DNA of 64,000 nt, from positions 620,001 through 684,000 of the forward strand of contig NZ_JASERL010000003.1 of the NCBI RefSeq assembly GCF_030766935.1, given 5' to 3'. This DNA comes from Streptomyces sp. KL109B. Lineage in GTDB: Bacteria > Actinomycetota > Actinomycetes > Streptomycetales > Streptomycetaceae. Below, piece by piece: positions 37,201 through 44,194 of this stretch (the first letter of the stretch is position 1; every line of letters begins with the position of its first letter). The notes below the pieces were generated by a model. The model did not search any database. It saw only the letters and a list, made by a program, of their open reading frames with translations, and was not told the DNA's origin. Made by a program: the position numbers and the translations under genes.

Positions 37201-37355
37201 TCGGCGCCGGGGACCTCACCGGGGACGGCAAGGCGGACCTGGTGGTGCTGGACACGTCCGGGAATCTGTACCGCAACGACGGCAAGGGGAACGGTTCGTT
37301 CACGGCGCGGACGAAGATCGCGACGGGGTGGAGCGGCTACAAGGGCGTCTACTGA
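34251..37355 (+). CDS. Large secreted FG-GAP/VCBS-repeat protein
   Basis: This is a 1034-residue exported protein. The N-terminus has Arg residues followed by a hydrophobic stretch (AAAVAVLAACATAVVALEP), a signal peptide. The first about 650 residues look like a beta-propeller-type repeat region. Then comes a FlgD-like Ig domain (TVRTLTGGETRG...ALVANGTYTWTLTA, about 705-765) and four FG-GAP/VCBS repeats with Ca-binding DLDGDRCND, DLTGDGRAD, DLNGDGIGD and DLTGDGKAD. I place the start at TTG 34251 because AGGAGGGG lies four bases upstream; ATG 34233 lacks a ribosome site. Such proteins are common in Streptomyces and are cell-surface or secreted; function unknown. Confidence 0.85.
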   Translation: MGRHALLRRGAVARTAAAVAVLAACATAVVALEPDAEAAGSTEAVVPATLRATPRADRVVFAGDSGFLHQREGDGVLWTPYATPDGSTQVGSLTGDSSRYANNGFASDVVARPATLGSTTTVTLHDMRDGSERKLVLPAGQHYAGSYGSTVLSVTYSGANVVSWHLLRLVNGTVEDRQVTGFPAGSTLRQWASAANGKGLYTSYTVDGVTHAAWVDLAGARATTVLEDQRRSGSRSALLGDRLTVWHTDGSVAVFDTADFAKPVRTFTVPYETNARLLGAAGDALLVARYDAPADGSTVAADARVHRIVAVPAAGGAERTLLTQASADVDVARDGSVVVVAGSAPEAATLQRLTVVDGSPRATGLGAIAPVRSQSVAPAVANGRLLTADSMLGTGVTLNRRTVSVTSPPAFSAPTAQEGGAGLNWSGCFEEFPCPDVRATGDGRMVVEDTYTDPARLVPADGSPSTELGTTLHQAQLDDASGRFAVVRGWKEAEGEHFVQVVDLDKNAPLRTLPDGDYALWGRTLWQKGSTAGTFVPMDVVTGAKGTAVSVGSGCTNPFGVRAVGNWLYWDCASGTAKAGLKNLATGRTTALGRRARELGDGWIASTVGDAVVVDDVTSGTPAEVTRFTPKGLNPGKEWSADHYGGPLAWVDAKENVHVVRVSTVASPLAQTDADTPATAAVRGGAAAWTARWWLSKPAASWKLTLKNKATGATVRTLTGGETRGAVSASWSGTTATGALVANGTYTWTLTAQPADGQGAALVRTGTTKVSGAAAVRRDHAGASATPDGIGDLLTLNSGGAFTFQQGDGKGALSGKTSASGWATSALAVPFGDLDGDRCNDVLVRLGNGELRGYRPGCGAALSTATKYTKLGTGWTAYNVLTSPGDLTGDGRADLLARKSSTGDIYVFAARSDGTLAAAKKIRSAWTTYTHIVGAGDLNGDGIGDVLARRKDGTLFRYDGAGDGTLKDRVTVFTDWGSTYKTLVGAGDLTGDGKADLVVLDTSGNLYRNDGKGNGSFTARTKIATGWSGYKGVY

Positions 37356-37425
37356 CCCTTCTCGTACGGCAGTTGGGCCTTGATCGGCCGCATGTCGGGC
37401 CCCCGGCGAGGGAATCGCTGGGGGC

Positions 37426-38973
37426 ATGACAAGTGATTCCAGCGGAGCCGATGTCGGCAGAGTCACTGACGCGCGGCAGCCGGCCGGGGCCGGGGCCGGG
37501 ACCGGGGCGGGGGCTGGGGCTGGGGCCGCGGGTTCGGACGAGGAACGCCTCGCCCAACTCGGCTACACGCAGGTCCTCGCCCGCCGCATGTCGGCGTTCT
37601 CCAACTACGCCGTCTCCTTCACCATCATCTCGGTCCTCTCCGGCTGCCTGACCCTGTACCTGTTCGGCATGAACACCGGCGGCCCGGTCCTGATCACCTG
37701 GGGCTGGGTCGGGGTCGGCCTGATGACGCTCTTCGTGGGGCTCGCGATGGCCGAGATCTGCTCGGCGTACCCGACGTCGGCGGGGCTCTACTTCTGGGCG
37801 CACCGGCTGGCTCCGGAGCGGAGTGCGGCGGCGTGGGCGTGGTTCACGGGGTGGTTCAACGTGCTCGGTCAGGTGGCGGTGACGGCCGGCATCGACTTCG
37901 GGGCGGCGTCGTTCCTGGGCGCGTACCTGAACCTGCAGTTCGGCTTCGAGGTGACGCCGGGCCGCACGATCCTGCTGTTCGCGGGGATCCTGCTGCTGCA
38001 CGGGCTGCTCAACACCTTCGGCGTACGCATCGTCGCGTTCCTCAACAGCGTCAGCGTGTGGTGGCACGTGCTGGGGGTCGCGGTGATCGTCGGCGCGCTC
38101 GCCCTCGCGCCGGACAGCCACCAGTCGGCGTCCTTCGTCTTCGGCGAGTTCGTGAACAACACGGGCTGGGGCAGCGGGCTCTACGTCGCGCTGATCGGGC
38201 TGCTGATGGCGCAGTACACCTTCACCGGCTACGACGCCTCCGCCCATATGACGGAGGAGACGCACGACGCGTCCACGGCCGGGCCCAAGGGCATCGTCCG
38301 CTCGATCTGGACGTCGTGGATCGCCGGTTTCGTGCTGCTCCTGGGCTTCACCTTCGCGATCCAGTCCTACGACGGCGCCCTGAACTCGCCCACGGGCGCG
38401 CCCCCGGCCCAGATCCTCCTGGACGCGCTGGGCGCGACGGCGGGCAAGCTGCTGCTCCTCGTCGTGATCGGCGCCCAGCTGTTCTGCGGCATGGCGTCCG
38501 TGACCGCGAACTCCCGCATGATCTACGCCTTCTCGCGCGACGGCGCCCTGCCGTTCTCCCGCGTGTGGCACACGGTGAGCGCGCGGACGCGGACCCCGGT
38601 CGCGGCGGTCTGGCTGGCGGCGGCGGGCGCCCTCGTCCTCGGCCTGCCGTACCTGATCAACGTCACGGCGTACGCGGCCGTGACCTCGATCGCCGTCATC
38701 GGCCTCTACATCGCGTACGTCATCCCGACCCTGCTGCGGCTGCGCAAGGGGGAGGCGTTCGAGCGGGGGCCGTGGCACCTGGGGCGCTGGTCGACGGTGA
38801 TCGGGGTGATCGCGGTGGCCTGGGTGGTCGTCATCACGGTGCTGTTCATGCTGCCGCAGGTGTCCCCGGTCACCTGGGAGACCTTCAACTACGCCCCGGT
38901 CGCGGTCCTCGCGGTCCTCGGATTCTCGGGTACGTGGTGGTTCGTCTCGGCCCGCCACTGGTTCCTGCGCTGA
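37426..38973 (+). CDS. APC-family amino acid permease
   Basis: A 515-residue polytopic membrane transporter with about 12 hydrophobic segments. A hydrophilic N-terminus contains a GAGAGTGAGAGAGAAG low-complexity stretch caused by repetitive GGGGCC/GGGGCT DNA. The family block GGPVLITWGWVGVG and MAEICSAYPTSAGLYFWAHRL match the amino acid/GABA permease group, as does YDASAHMTEET. It probably imports an amino acid or amine by proton symport; the exact substrate is not readable. Start ATG 37426, about 70 bases after the preceding gene. Confidence 0.9.
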   Translation: MTSDSSGADVGRVTDARQPAGAGAGTGAGAGAGAAGSDEERLAQLGYTQVLARRMSAFSNYAVSFTIISVLSGCLTLYLFGMNTGGPVLITWGWVGVGLMTLFVGLAMAEICSAYPTSAGLYFWAHRLAPERSAAAWAWFTGWFNVLGQVAVTAGIDFGAASFLGAYLNLQFGFEVTPGRTILLFAGILLLHGLLNTFGVRIVAFLNSVSVWWHVLGVAVIVGALALAPDSHQSASFVFGEFVNNTGWGSGLYVALIGLLMAQYTFTGYDASAHMTEETHDASTAGPKGIVRSIWTSWIAGFVLLLGFTFAIQSYDGALNSPTGAPPAQILLDALGATAGKLLLLVVIGAQLFCGMASVTANSRMIYAFSRDGALPFSRVWHTVSARTRTPVAAVWLAAAGALVLGLPYLINVTAYAAVTSIAVIGLYIAYVIPTLLRLRKGEAFERGPWHLGRWSTVIGVIAVAWVVVITVLFMLPQVSPVTWETFNYAPVAVLAVLGFSGTWWFVSARHWFLR

Positions 38974-39094
38974 CGCTCACCGGTCCCTCGGCTGACGCTC
39001 CGTCGGGCGGGAGATCCCCGGTATGCCGATACCCGATCGGTCTCCCGGCCTCGTCGGGCTATGCTCAGGGGTGCGTCGGCTCAGGTCGGCGTGT

Positions 39095-39167
39095 GGACCC
39101 TTAGCTCAATTGGCAGAGCAGTGGACTTTTAATCCATTGGTTGTGGGTTCGAGTCCCACAGGGTCTA
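39095..39167 (+). tRNA. tRNA-Lys (TTT)
   Basis: Anticodon stem GTGGA/TCCAT with loop CTTTTAA (anticodon TTT), D stem GCTC/GAGC, T arm GTGGG-TTCGAGT-CCCAC. The acceptor GGACCCT/AGGGTCT has a terminal G-U pair. No CCA is encoded. A terminator follows immediately. It marks the left border of an accessory region. Confidence 0.96.
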
Positions 39168-39171
39168 CAGA

Positions 39172-39208
39172 GAAAGCCCAGCTCAGGCGACCGCCTGACT
39201 GGGCTTTC
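39172..39208 (+). terminator. Terminator after tRNA-Lys
   Basis: GAAAGCCCAG pairs with CTGGGCTTTC, and the interior TCAGGC/GCCTGA extends the stem. It lies five bases from the tRNA. Confidence 0.88.
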
Positions 39209-39402
39209 GGCATTGAAGGAGGCACTTGCGTGAGCATGCTCGCCCGTCGCTCGCCCGAGTGGCTAACGATCATGCTGAAGCGAGGGCTGCCCCGACCGGA
39301 TGTTCGACCGGCCGAGGGCAGTTGATGACGCCGGGGGTACGGCGTCATCCCCTCTCCCGCCGCACCGCCTCTCAAGCTGGCGGCGAGAGCTTCACCCGCA
39401 GA

Positions 39403-39420
39403 TGTAGGCGTACCCCTACA
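39403..39420. promoter_or_regulatory. Palindrome TGTAGG-N6-CCTACA upstream of small XRE gene
   Basis: A perfect 6-bp inverted repeat with a 6-base spacer, centred about 42 bases before the GTG at 39454. This is the size expected for an HTH dimer operator. Confidence 0.5.
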
Positions 39421-39453
39421 GATATTCGATCATGGACCGATGAACGTGGGCGC

Positions 39454-39687
39454 GTGCCCTCTGCCTATCCGCCGCCCGACTGGGTTCTCGCCCGACGGCG
39501 TGAGGTGGGCGAGCTCATCAGGGCAGCTCGGCTCTCGGTCCGGATGACCCAAGAGGCCCTCGCCCTCGAGGCCGGCATCGACCGGCCCTCGGTCGTACGG
39601 ATCGAGGCGGGCCAGCAGTCCCCGACGCTGGACACGCTGATCCGAATTGCTGACGCGCTCGACGTCCCGCTCCGCGACCTCGTCTGA
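39454..39687 (+). CDS. Small XRE-family HTH regulator
   Basis: This 77-residue protein is essentially a single Cro/C1-type helix-turn-helix: RRREVGELIRAARLSVRMTQ, then EALALEAGIDRPSVVRIEAG and SPTLDTLIRIADALDVPL. There is no ligand domain. The GTG at 39454 (VPSAYPPPDW) is the only plausible in-frame start near the domain. It is the first gene after tRNA-Lys in the accessory region. A palindrome 34-51 bases upstream could be its own operator. A hairpin follows at 39693. The target genes are unknown. Confidence 0.8.
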   Translation: MPSAYPPPDWVLARRREVGELIRAARLSVRMTQEALALEAGIDRPSVVRIEAGQQSPTLDTLIRIADALDVPLRDLV

Positions 39688-39692
39688 TCGGG

Positions 39693-39722
39693 CGGCGGCA
39701 CTCCTCCGCTGTCGTGCCGCCG
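39693..39722 (+). terminator. Hairpin after small XRE gene
   Basis: CGGCGGCAC pairs with GTGCCGCCG across a 12-base loop, five bases after the stop codon. No T tract. Confidence 0.5.
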
Positions 39723-39846
39723 CCGACCCCGCACTCGGGGTCCGGGGGGGGGCGGGAGATTGAAGCGGCCACCCGGCGCACGGGCACCAGGTGGCCGCAC
39801 ATCCCGCTGCCGAGGGATCCGCGGAGGCGCCGGTGGCGGGGGTCTA

Positions 39847-40047
39847 TCAGTCGAACTGCGAATCGCCCGGCCGAGTCGGCCACGTTGTTCCGGGCCGGAT
39901 CCCGGCCGAGTTCGTCTGTCCGGTGTAGTAGTCGTGGTGGTCTCCGCTGTGTCCCGGCGGGCGGGTGCACCGCAGTTCGGTGCCCGGCTTGCGGACGTAG
40001 CAGTAGCACGGGATCAAGACCCGCTCGCGCTTCGGTGTACCTGTCAC
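39847..40047 (-). CDS. Small Cys/His-rich hypothetical protein
   Basis: This 66-residue protein has the core LIPCYCYVRKPGTELRCTR and PGHSGDHHDYY. The arrangement C-x-C ... C ... H-x4-HH suggests a zinc site, but this is inference. Such small proteins recur beside DUF6415-type genes in Streptomyces accessory regions (recollection). The GTG at 40047 overlaps the upstream gene's TGA in GTGA, so both are translated together. Function unknown. Confidence 0.65.
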   Translation of the reverse strand: MTGTPKRERVLIPCYCYVRKPGTELRCTRPPGHSGDHHDYYTGQTNSAGIRPGTTWPTRPGDSQFD

Positions 40048-40388
40048 GACTCGCCGCCGGCGAACTCGTCGAGGGTGCGAACCGAGCGGGCGAGCGCGCC
40101 TATCCGCAGGCACCCGGCGAGAGGGCTCGGGCTGAGGCCCCGCTTCAGTTCCTCGCTGGCGTCGTAGAGGGCTTTGTCGCGGGAGTACCAGGCGCGGGTG
40201 CCGTGATTGATGCGGTCGGCCTGGGCCTGGACGAGGGGAATCAGGCGGCGCAGTTCCGTGCGCAGCCTGATGTCGAGCTCGGTGCGGCGCTGGAGGTCGG
40301 GCCGGGTGCGTGGTGCGGCGGACGCTTCGTCGAGTATCCCGGGGAGGGGCTTCGACGCGGCCGTGGCTGGATCTTGTGTGGTGGGCAT
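40044..40388 (-). CDS. DUF6415-like helical protein
   Basis: This 114-residue protein is predicted mostly helical, with LDIRLRTELRRLIPLVQAQ in the middle and LRIGALARSVRTLDEFAGG at the C-terminus, the pattern I associate with the DUF6415 family of Streptomyces. No catalytic motif is apparent. It is the first gene of a two-gene leftward unit with the Cys/His-rich protein. It is divergent from the 40606 gene, and the shared upstream region contains paired TTGCA motifs. Confidence 0.6.
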   Translation of the reverse strand: MPTTQDPATAASKPLPGILDEASAAPRTRPDLQRRTELDIRLRTELRRLIPLVQAQADRINHGTRAWYSRDKALYDASEELKRGLSPSPLAGCLRIGALARSVRTLDEFAGGES

Positions 40389-40482
40389 GGTGTCTCCGCA
40401 GAGCTATGCCGCTCGTGGTCGAGCGGTGGTCGATGCTGCGTGACACCGACGCTAGGACTCCGGATTGCACGCTCACCAGCGT

Positions 40483-40498
40483 GTTGCAGATCGTTGCA
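40483..40498. promoter_or_regulatory. Operator-like site GTTGCAGATCGTTGCA
   Basis: A direct repeat of GTTGCA with 10-bp period. Its reverse complement matches the site at 40570 at 15 of 16 positions. It lies 95 bases upstream of the DUF6415-like start. Confidence 0.5.
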
Positions 40499-40569
40499 TG
40501 AACTCACCATCACGTGGCACTTCATCGCGAAGGTGGTCTTGACCGACTGCCCCATGAGACTGGCGGTGG

Positions 40570-40585
40570 TGCAACGAACTGCAAC
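40570..40585. promoter_or_regulatory. Operator-like site TGCAACGAACTGCAAC
   Basis: The inverse counterpart of the 40483 site. It lies 20 bases upstream of the ATG at 40606, just before its ribosome-binding site, where a bound protein would block expression. Confidence 0.5.
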
Positions 40586-40605
40586 TACGAGTGCAGGAGT
40601 TTGCC

Positions 40606-40869
40606 ATGTCGCTACGGTTCATCGGGATCGACCCTCCCACCGGGGATGAAGAGAGTCCCACTGTGTGGGTGGACGAGGAGCAGAGCGAGATCGTCATCCA
40701 GGGGTGGAAACCGGGCCCGGAACTCGCAGCACAGTGTGCTGCGTTCGAGGTCCCAGGGCATGCAGTCGGCATCCCAGAGCATGAGCAAGTCGTGCGGATT
40801 CCCGCCCGGATGGCACAGATCCTGAGGGAGGCCTGCAATGCCGTCGAGCAGCGTGCCGACGTTCCCTGA
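40606..40869 (+). CDS. Small conserved protein partner of DUF6879/XRE module
   Basis: An 87-residue protein of a type I recall as common in Streptomyces beside DUF6879 and XRE genes: MSLRFIGIDPPTGDEESPTV, then VDEEQSEIVIQGW and EHEQVVRIPARMAQILREAC. No enzymatic motif. ATG 40606 is six bases from CAGGAG. Its 3' end overlaps the DUF6879 gene by 32 bases, so the two are coupled. It may act as a regulator partner or as one half of a toxin-antitoxin-like pair (speculative). Confidence 0.7.
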   Translation: MSLRFIGIDPPTGDEESPTVWVDEEQSEIVIQGWKPGPELAAQCAAFEVPGHAVGIPEHEQVVRIPARMAQILREACNAVEQRADVP

Positions 40870-41368
40870 ACTGCTGCGCAGCGCGGTCGAGTCAGCGGTG
40901 CACTTGGAGATGCGCGACAGCTACAACGTAGACAAGGAGAAGGGGCCGTTCGCCGAGTGGAAGAAGGGGTTCCGTCACGACCCTGACGACCGCGAATCGT
41001 GGTGGCGTCCCTGGCTCGACCTGATCCAAGAGACCGTTGACCGCGGGGTCGTTGTGCGGCGAGCCCGCATCGTCTCCGAGCCAGTGAGCGAGTACATCCG
41101 ATACGAGCACTCCGGCACGTTCACCAACGTGGCCGCAGGGGAGAAGGTGCGATGGCTGCCGCGCCGGAACGCCTCTGAGTTCGCCCTTCCGGGCAATGAC
41201 TTCTGGCTCTTCGACGGTCGGGTGATCCGGTGGAACCACTTCACCGGAGACGGCTCCTCGGCCGGAGGGGAGATCAGCACCGATCCGGCCGCCGCCAAAC
41301 TGTGTGCTGAGGCATTCGAGGCGGTCTGGGAACGAGCCATCCCCCACGAGCAGTACGAGATCCACTGA
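40838..41368 (+). CDS. DUF6879 family protein
   Basis: This 176-residue cytoplasmic protein has typical DUF6879 blocks: SAVHLEMRDSYN near the start, ARIVSEPVSEYIRYEHSGTF in the middle, VRWLPRR and DFWLFDGRVIRWNHF, and a C-terminal CAEAFEAVWERAIPHEQY. Members are abundant in Streptomyces, nearly always beside an XRE-DUF5753 regulator, as here. The biochemical role is not established. ATG 40838 follows GGGAGG. Confidence 0.82.
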   Translation: MPSSSVPTFPELLRSAVESAVHLEMRDSYNVDKEKGPFAEWKKGFRHDPDDRESWWRPWLDLIQETVDRGVVVRRARIVSEPVSEYIRYEHSGTFTNVAAGEKVRWLPRRNASEFALPGNDFWLFDGRVIRWNHFTGDGSSAGGEISTDPAAAKLCAEAFEAVWERAIPHEQYEIH

Positions 41369-41392
41369 TCCTCTGAGTGCGAGCAGAAACAC

Positions 41393-42259
41393 ATGCCACA
41401 GTCCCCGTCGTCGTCTGCGCAAGCTGCCCGCGAAGCTGTCGCCGCGCGGCTGCGGAACCTTCGGAAAACGGCGGGGCTGACGGTAGCTGAGCACGGGGGC
41501 CGGTGCGGCTGGAGTGGCGGGAAGACGTCCCGTATCGAGAACGCTGTCACTGCTCCGTCGGCCAGGGACATCCGTTTGTGGTGCGAAATGACCGGGGCGG
41601 CGGACCAGATCGATGGCCTCGTGACGATGTCCCTCACCGCTGAGTCGATGTACACCGAGTGGCGACAGCGTGCACGCGCCACCCTCAAGGAGGCACAGCA
41701 GTCCGTCGGCCGGCTCTTCTCCGAGTCCCGGCTGTTCCGCGTCTACTCGGCCGCTCTCGTTCCTGGGCTGCTCCAGTCCGTCGGGTACGCGACCGGCGTT
41801 CTGCACATCGTGGCGGGGATGCGCGGCCTGGAGGTCGACGACAGCCCGGAGGCAGCACGGGCACGGGTCGACCGAGCGAGAATTCTGCACGAGCAGGGGC
41901 GAAGGTTTCTGTTCGTGATCGAGGAAGCAGCGCTGTACTACCAGCTCGGCAACACCGACGCGATGGCAGCCCAGCTCGGGCACCTACTCAGCGTGGGGGC
42001 ATTGCCGGGTGTCTCGCTCGGGGTCATCCCTGCGGCCACCGTCGACCGGTGCCAATGGCCACGGGAAACGTTCCACGTGTACGACGACAAGCTGGTGTCG
42101 GTCGAGTTGGTGACGGCACGGGTGCGGATCAAGCAACAGTCGGAGATCGACCAGTACGTCGAGGTGTTCGGGCAGTTGCGCAGCATGGCCGTGTACGGGG
42201 CTGACGCCCGTGCGCTCATCACGCGGGCCATCGACGCCCTCGACCAGGCCGAGGCATGA
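41393..42259 (+). CDS. XRE-family regulator with DUF5753 domain
   Basis: This 288-residue DNA-binding protein has an N-terminal helix-turn-helix (residues 12-70: ARLRNLRKTAGLTVAEHGGR, then CGWSGGKTSRIENAVTAPS) and a DUF5753 domain (about 95-280) with LVPGLLQSVGYATGVL, FVIEEAALYYQLG and ALPGVSLGVIP. WhiJ-like members of this family act with small partner proteins in Streptomyces development. It follows the DUF6879 gene by 24 bases, forming a three-gene unit, and is a candidate to bind the paired TTGCA sites. It ends at a bidirectional terminator. Confidence 0.9.
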   Translation: MPQSPSSSAQAAREAVAARLRNLRKTAGLTVAEHGGRCGWSGGKTSRIENAVTAPSARDIRLWCEMTGAADQIDGLVTMSLTAESMYTEWRQRARATLKEAQQSVGRLFSESRLFRVYSAALVPGLLQSVGYATGVLHIVAGMRGLEVDDSPEAARARVDRARILHEQGRRFLFVIEEAALYYQLGNTDAMAAQLGHLLSVGALPGVSLGVIPAATVDRCQWPRETFHVYDDKLVSVELVTARVRIKQQSEIDQYVEVFGQLRSMAVYGADARALITRAIDALDQAEA

Positions 42260-42263
42260 CGAT

Positions 42264-42297
42264 AGGGCCCCGCTCTCCCGGAGGAGAGCGGGGCCCT
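42264..42297. terminator. Bidirectional terminator between convergent genes
   Basis: AGGGCCCCGCTCTCC pairs perfectly with GGAGAGCGGGGCCCT around CCGGA's four-base loop. It sits exactly between the XRE-DUF5753 gene and the convergent holin-like gene. Confidence 0.9.
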
Positions 42298-42299
42298 GT

Positions 42300-42572
42300 T
42301 CAGCGGATGAAGAGTGCGATGGCGCCGGTAACGGCGCCGCCGACGCCGGCGAGGACGCCGAGGGTGGGCAGCGGCCAGCGGCTCCTTTCCAGGATGCGGA
42401 GTCGGCTCTCGTGGTCGCCGAGCTGTTGCACGAGATCGTGCACCGGCAGCGCGTCCAACTTGCTGGACACCGACTTCACCTCGTCGTGGGTCGCCCGCAC
42501 CTCCGCGTAGACCTCGGTGGGGGTGATGATGACCGAGCCGTCTGGGATCGGGGTGGACTGCGATGGGGTCAT
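42300..42572 (-). CDS. Small membrane protein, phage holin-like
   Basis: This 90-residue protein has a soluble N-terminal part with a helical stretch (EVYAEVRATHDEVKSVSSKL, then VQQLGDHESRLRILERS) and a single C-terminal membrane segment (LPTLGVLAGVGGAVTGAIAL). This layout resembles actinophage holin-like or tail-proximal membrane proteins, but no phage lysis genes are nearby. ATGA overlaps the frameshifted XRE regulator's stop, so it is the second gene of that unit. Role uncertain. Confidence 0.65.
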   Translation of the reverse strand: MTPSQSTPIPDGSVIITPTEVYAEVRATHDEVKSVSSKLDALPVHDLVQQLGDHESRLRILERSRWPLPTLGVLAGVGGAVTGAIALFIR

Positions 42573-43451
42573 TCGATCTGTCCCCCGCCCTGGCCCTGCT
42601 TGTTGGGTACGGCCCGCGTGACGCCGAGCGCGGCGAGCAGTGCGAGCGCGGCCGTTATGCCCTCCTGCGTGGTGATCGTGCCGTCGTCGAGGGCGGCGCG
42701 GACGAAACAGTCCTTCGCCTCCAGCAGTTGCCCCTCGACAGCGAGGGACTCGACGCTCGGCTCGGCCTGGCCCAGGACATGGTGACCGGCGGAGACCAGG
42801 CGCAGACCGATGGTGTGCTCGCCCTCTCGGAAATACACGAGCCCGCGCATGTACTGCCGTACGGCGGACAGCAGCGGATCCGAGGCGTGCTGTGCAGCCC
42901 AGTCCATCCGGTCCAGGGCGATCGTCGACAGGTCGAGGAACCCCAGCTTCACGGCGACGTCGTGAGCAGTTCGGTAGGCCGACGCGAGGGCACGCCACAG
43001 TTCAGTAGACGGGCGTCGATGTACTGCGGCTGTGAGTTCGGTGATCAGGTGAGGCAGCCCCTCGGCCGCGGAGTTGAGCTGGGCCGCGCGCACGAACTGG
43101 CACAACTCGTCGGCAGCCTGCATGAGTTCAGCCGGGCCACGTGTGATGAGACCGGGATCGACTTCCAGGTCATACAGGTCAAGTGACTCCCGGATCGGGC
43201 GGATCAGTCCGGCGAGTCGGTCTTGTTGGAGCTCGGTCATGTAGGGCTGTCCAGTCAAGGCCGTGACGTCTATGCGCAGAGCCTTGGCGCACGCCGCAAT
43301 GAAGTCGGGGGGTGGCCGACTTGTGCCCGCTCTCGACTTGGTGCAGATAGCTGTAGGAGTACGGAATCCGCAGCGCGAACCCGTGCTGTGTGAGTCCTGC
43401 GAGCTTGCGCTGCTCCGCGATTCGGGCTCCTGCGCGGTCGTCTCTGGGCAT
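42569..43451 (-). pseudogene. XRE-family regulator with TPR-like domain, frameshifted in a C6 run
   Basis: The N-terminal HTH (MPRDDRAGARIAEQRKLAGL, then TQHGFALRIPYSYSYLHQVE) is read in one frame. The rest (DFIAACAKALRIDVTALTG, then MTELQQDRLAGLIRPIRES and a helical TPR-like region) is in another. The switch falls at the G6 run 43307-43312 (C6 on the coding strand). With five C's the protein would read straight through SGHKSATP-DFIAACAKA. The product would be about 290 residues, like other Streptomyces XRE-TPR regulators that sit opposite flavoprotein genes. ATG 43451 follows GGAG. Either a real frameshift, a phase-variable tract, or a sequencing error. Confidence 0.8.
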
Positions 43452-43588
43452 ACTGGAACTCCGTTCCTGGCTCACCACTTGGAACGGTACTCGCGCTCCG
43501 TGGCGCTGAACCGGCGATCGCCCCCACTCCGTACTCCGTAGGAACGGGGGCGGTTGCGTGAGATCAACCGCGTGGGTTGAGTGAAGGC
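43452..43588. promoter_or_regulatory. Divergent XRE / flavoprotein promoter with GGAACGG repeats
   Basis: GGAACGG occurs at 43481 and 43541 and its inverse CCGTTCC at 43461. The first two form an inverted pair around a 13-base spacer. These are likely binding sites of the neighbouring HTH regulator. Confidence 0.45.
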
Positions 43589-44128
43589 ATGACGTCGACC
43601 CTGTACCTGTTCGCTTCGGCAGCACCACCCGTGTTCGACATCGCCAGGGTCATCGAGGACGCGCAGGCCGACGGCTGGGACGTCTGCCTCGGATTGACAC
43701 CCACGGCTGCACACTGGCTCGATGACCGCCTGGAGGGTCTTGCAGCCCTCACGGGGCACCCGGTACGCAGTGAGTACAAGCTGCCCGGCGAACCCGACGT
43801 CTGGCCGAAGGCGGATGTGATCCTGTTCGCGCCGGCCACCTTCAACTCGATCAACTGCTGGGCGCTCGGGGTCACGTCGTCGTTCGTCGTGGGGGTCGTC
43901 GCCGAGGGCATCGGCAAGGGCATCCCGACCGTGGCGATGCCGTGCGTGAACGCGGCCTATGCCCAGCACAGAGCCCTTGGCCGAAGCAATACGGAACTGC
44001 GCGAGCACGGCGTCACGATGCTGTACGGGGAGGGTGGGTTCCAGCCGAACCCACCAGGGTCCGGCAAACCGAAGGCATACCCCTGGGACACCGCCCTGGG
44101 AGTGGCGAGACAGCTTCACAGGGCATGA
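43589..44128 (+). CDS. Flavoprotein (HFCD/PPC-decarboxylase-like fold)
   Basis: This 179-residue cytoplasmic protein has the homo-oligomeric flavin-binding fold of phosphopantothenoylcysteine decarboxylases and lantibiotic decarboxylases. TSTLYLFASAAPPVFDI is the first strand and FMN loop, PKADVILFAPATFNSINCWALG the flavin and substrate block, and GIPTVAMPCVN the later strand. It lacks the second (ligase) domain of CoaBC. It is divergent from an XRE regulator, a pairing I recall in many Streptomyces. Substrate unknown. ATG 43589 follows GAAGG. Confidence 0.85.
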   Translation: MTSTLYLFASAAPPVFDIARVIEDAQADGWDVCLGLTPTAAHWLDDRLEGLAALTGHPVRSEYKLPGEPDVWPKADVILFAPATFNSINCWALGVTSSFVVGVVAEGIGKGIPTVAMPCVNAAYAQHRALGRSNTELREHGVTMLYGEGGFQPNPPGSGKPKAYPWDTALGVARQLHRA

Positions 44129-44194
44129 CGAAAGGGCCCGGCCTCCCGGACGCGCGCCCTCCCAGCGCCGCCACATACGCGCGGACACCGTGAA

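Noticed and set aside
39142..39167. Expected duplicate of the tRNA-Lys 3' end as an attachment site
   Set aside because: No second copy of the 3' tRNA segment was seen in 39.2-64 kb, so no attR could be called.
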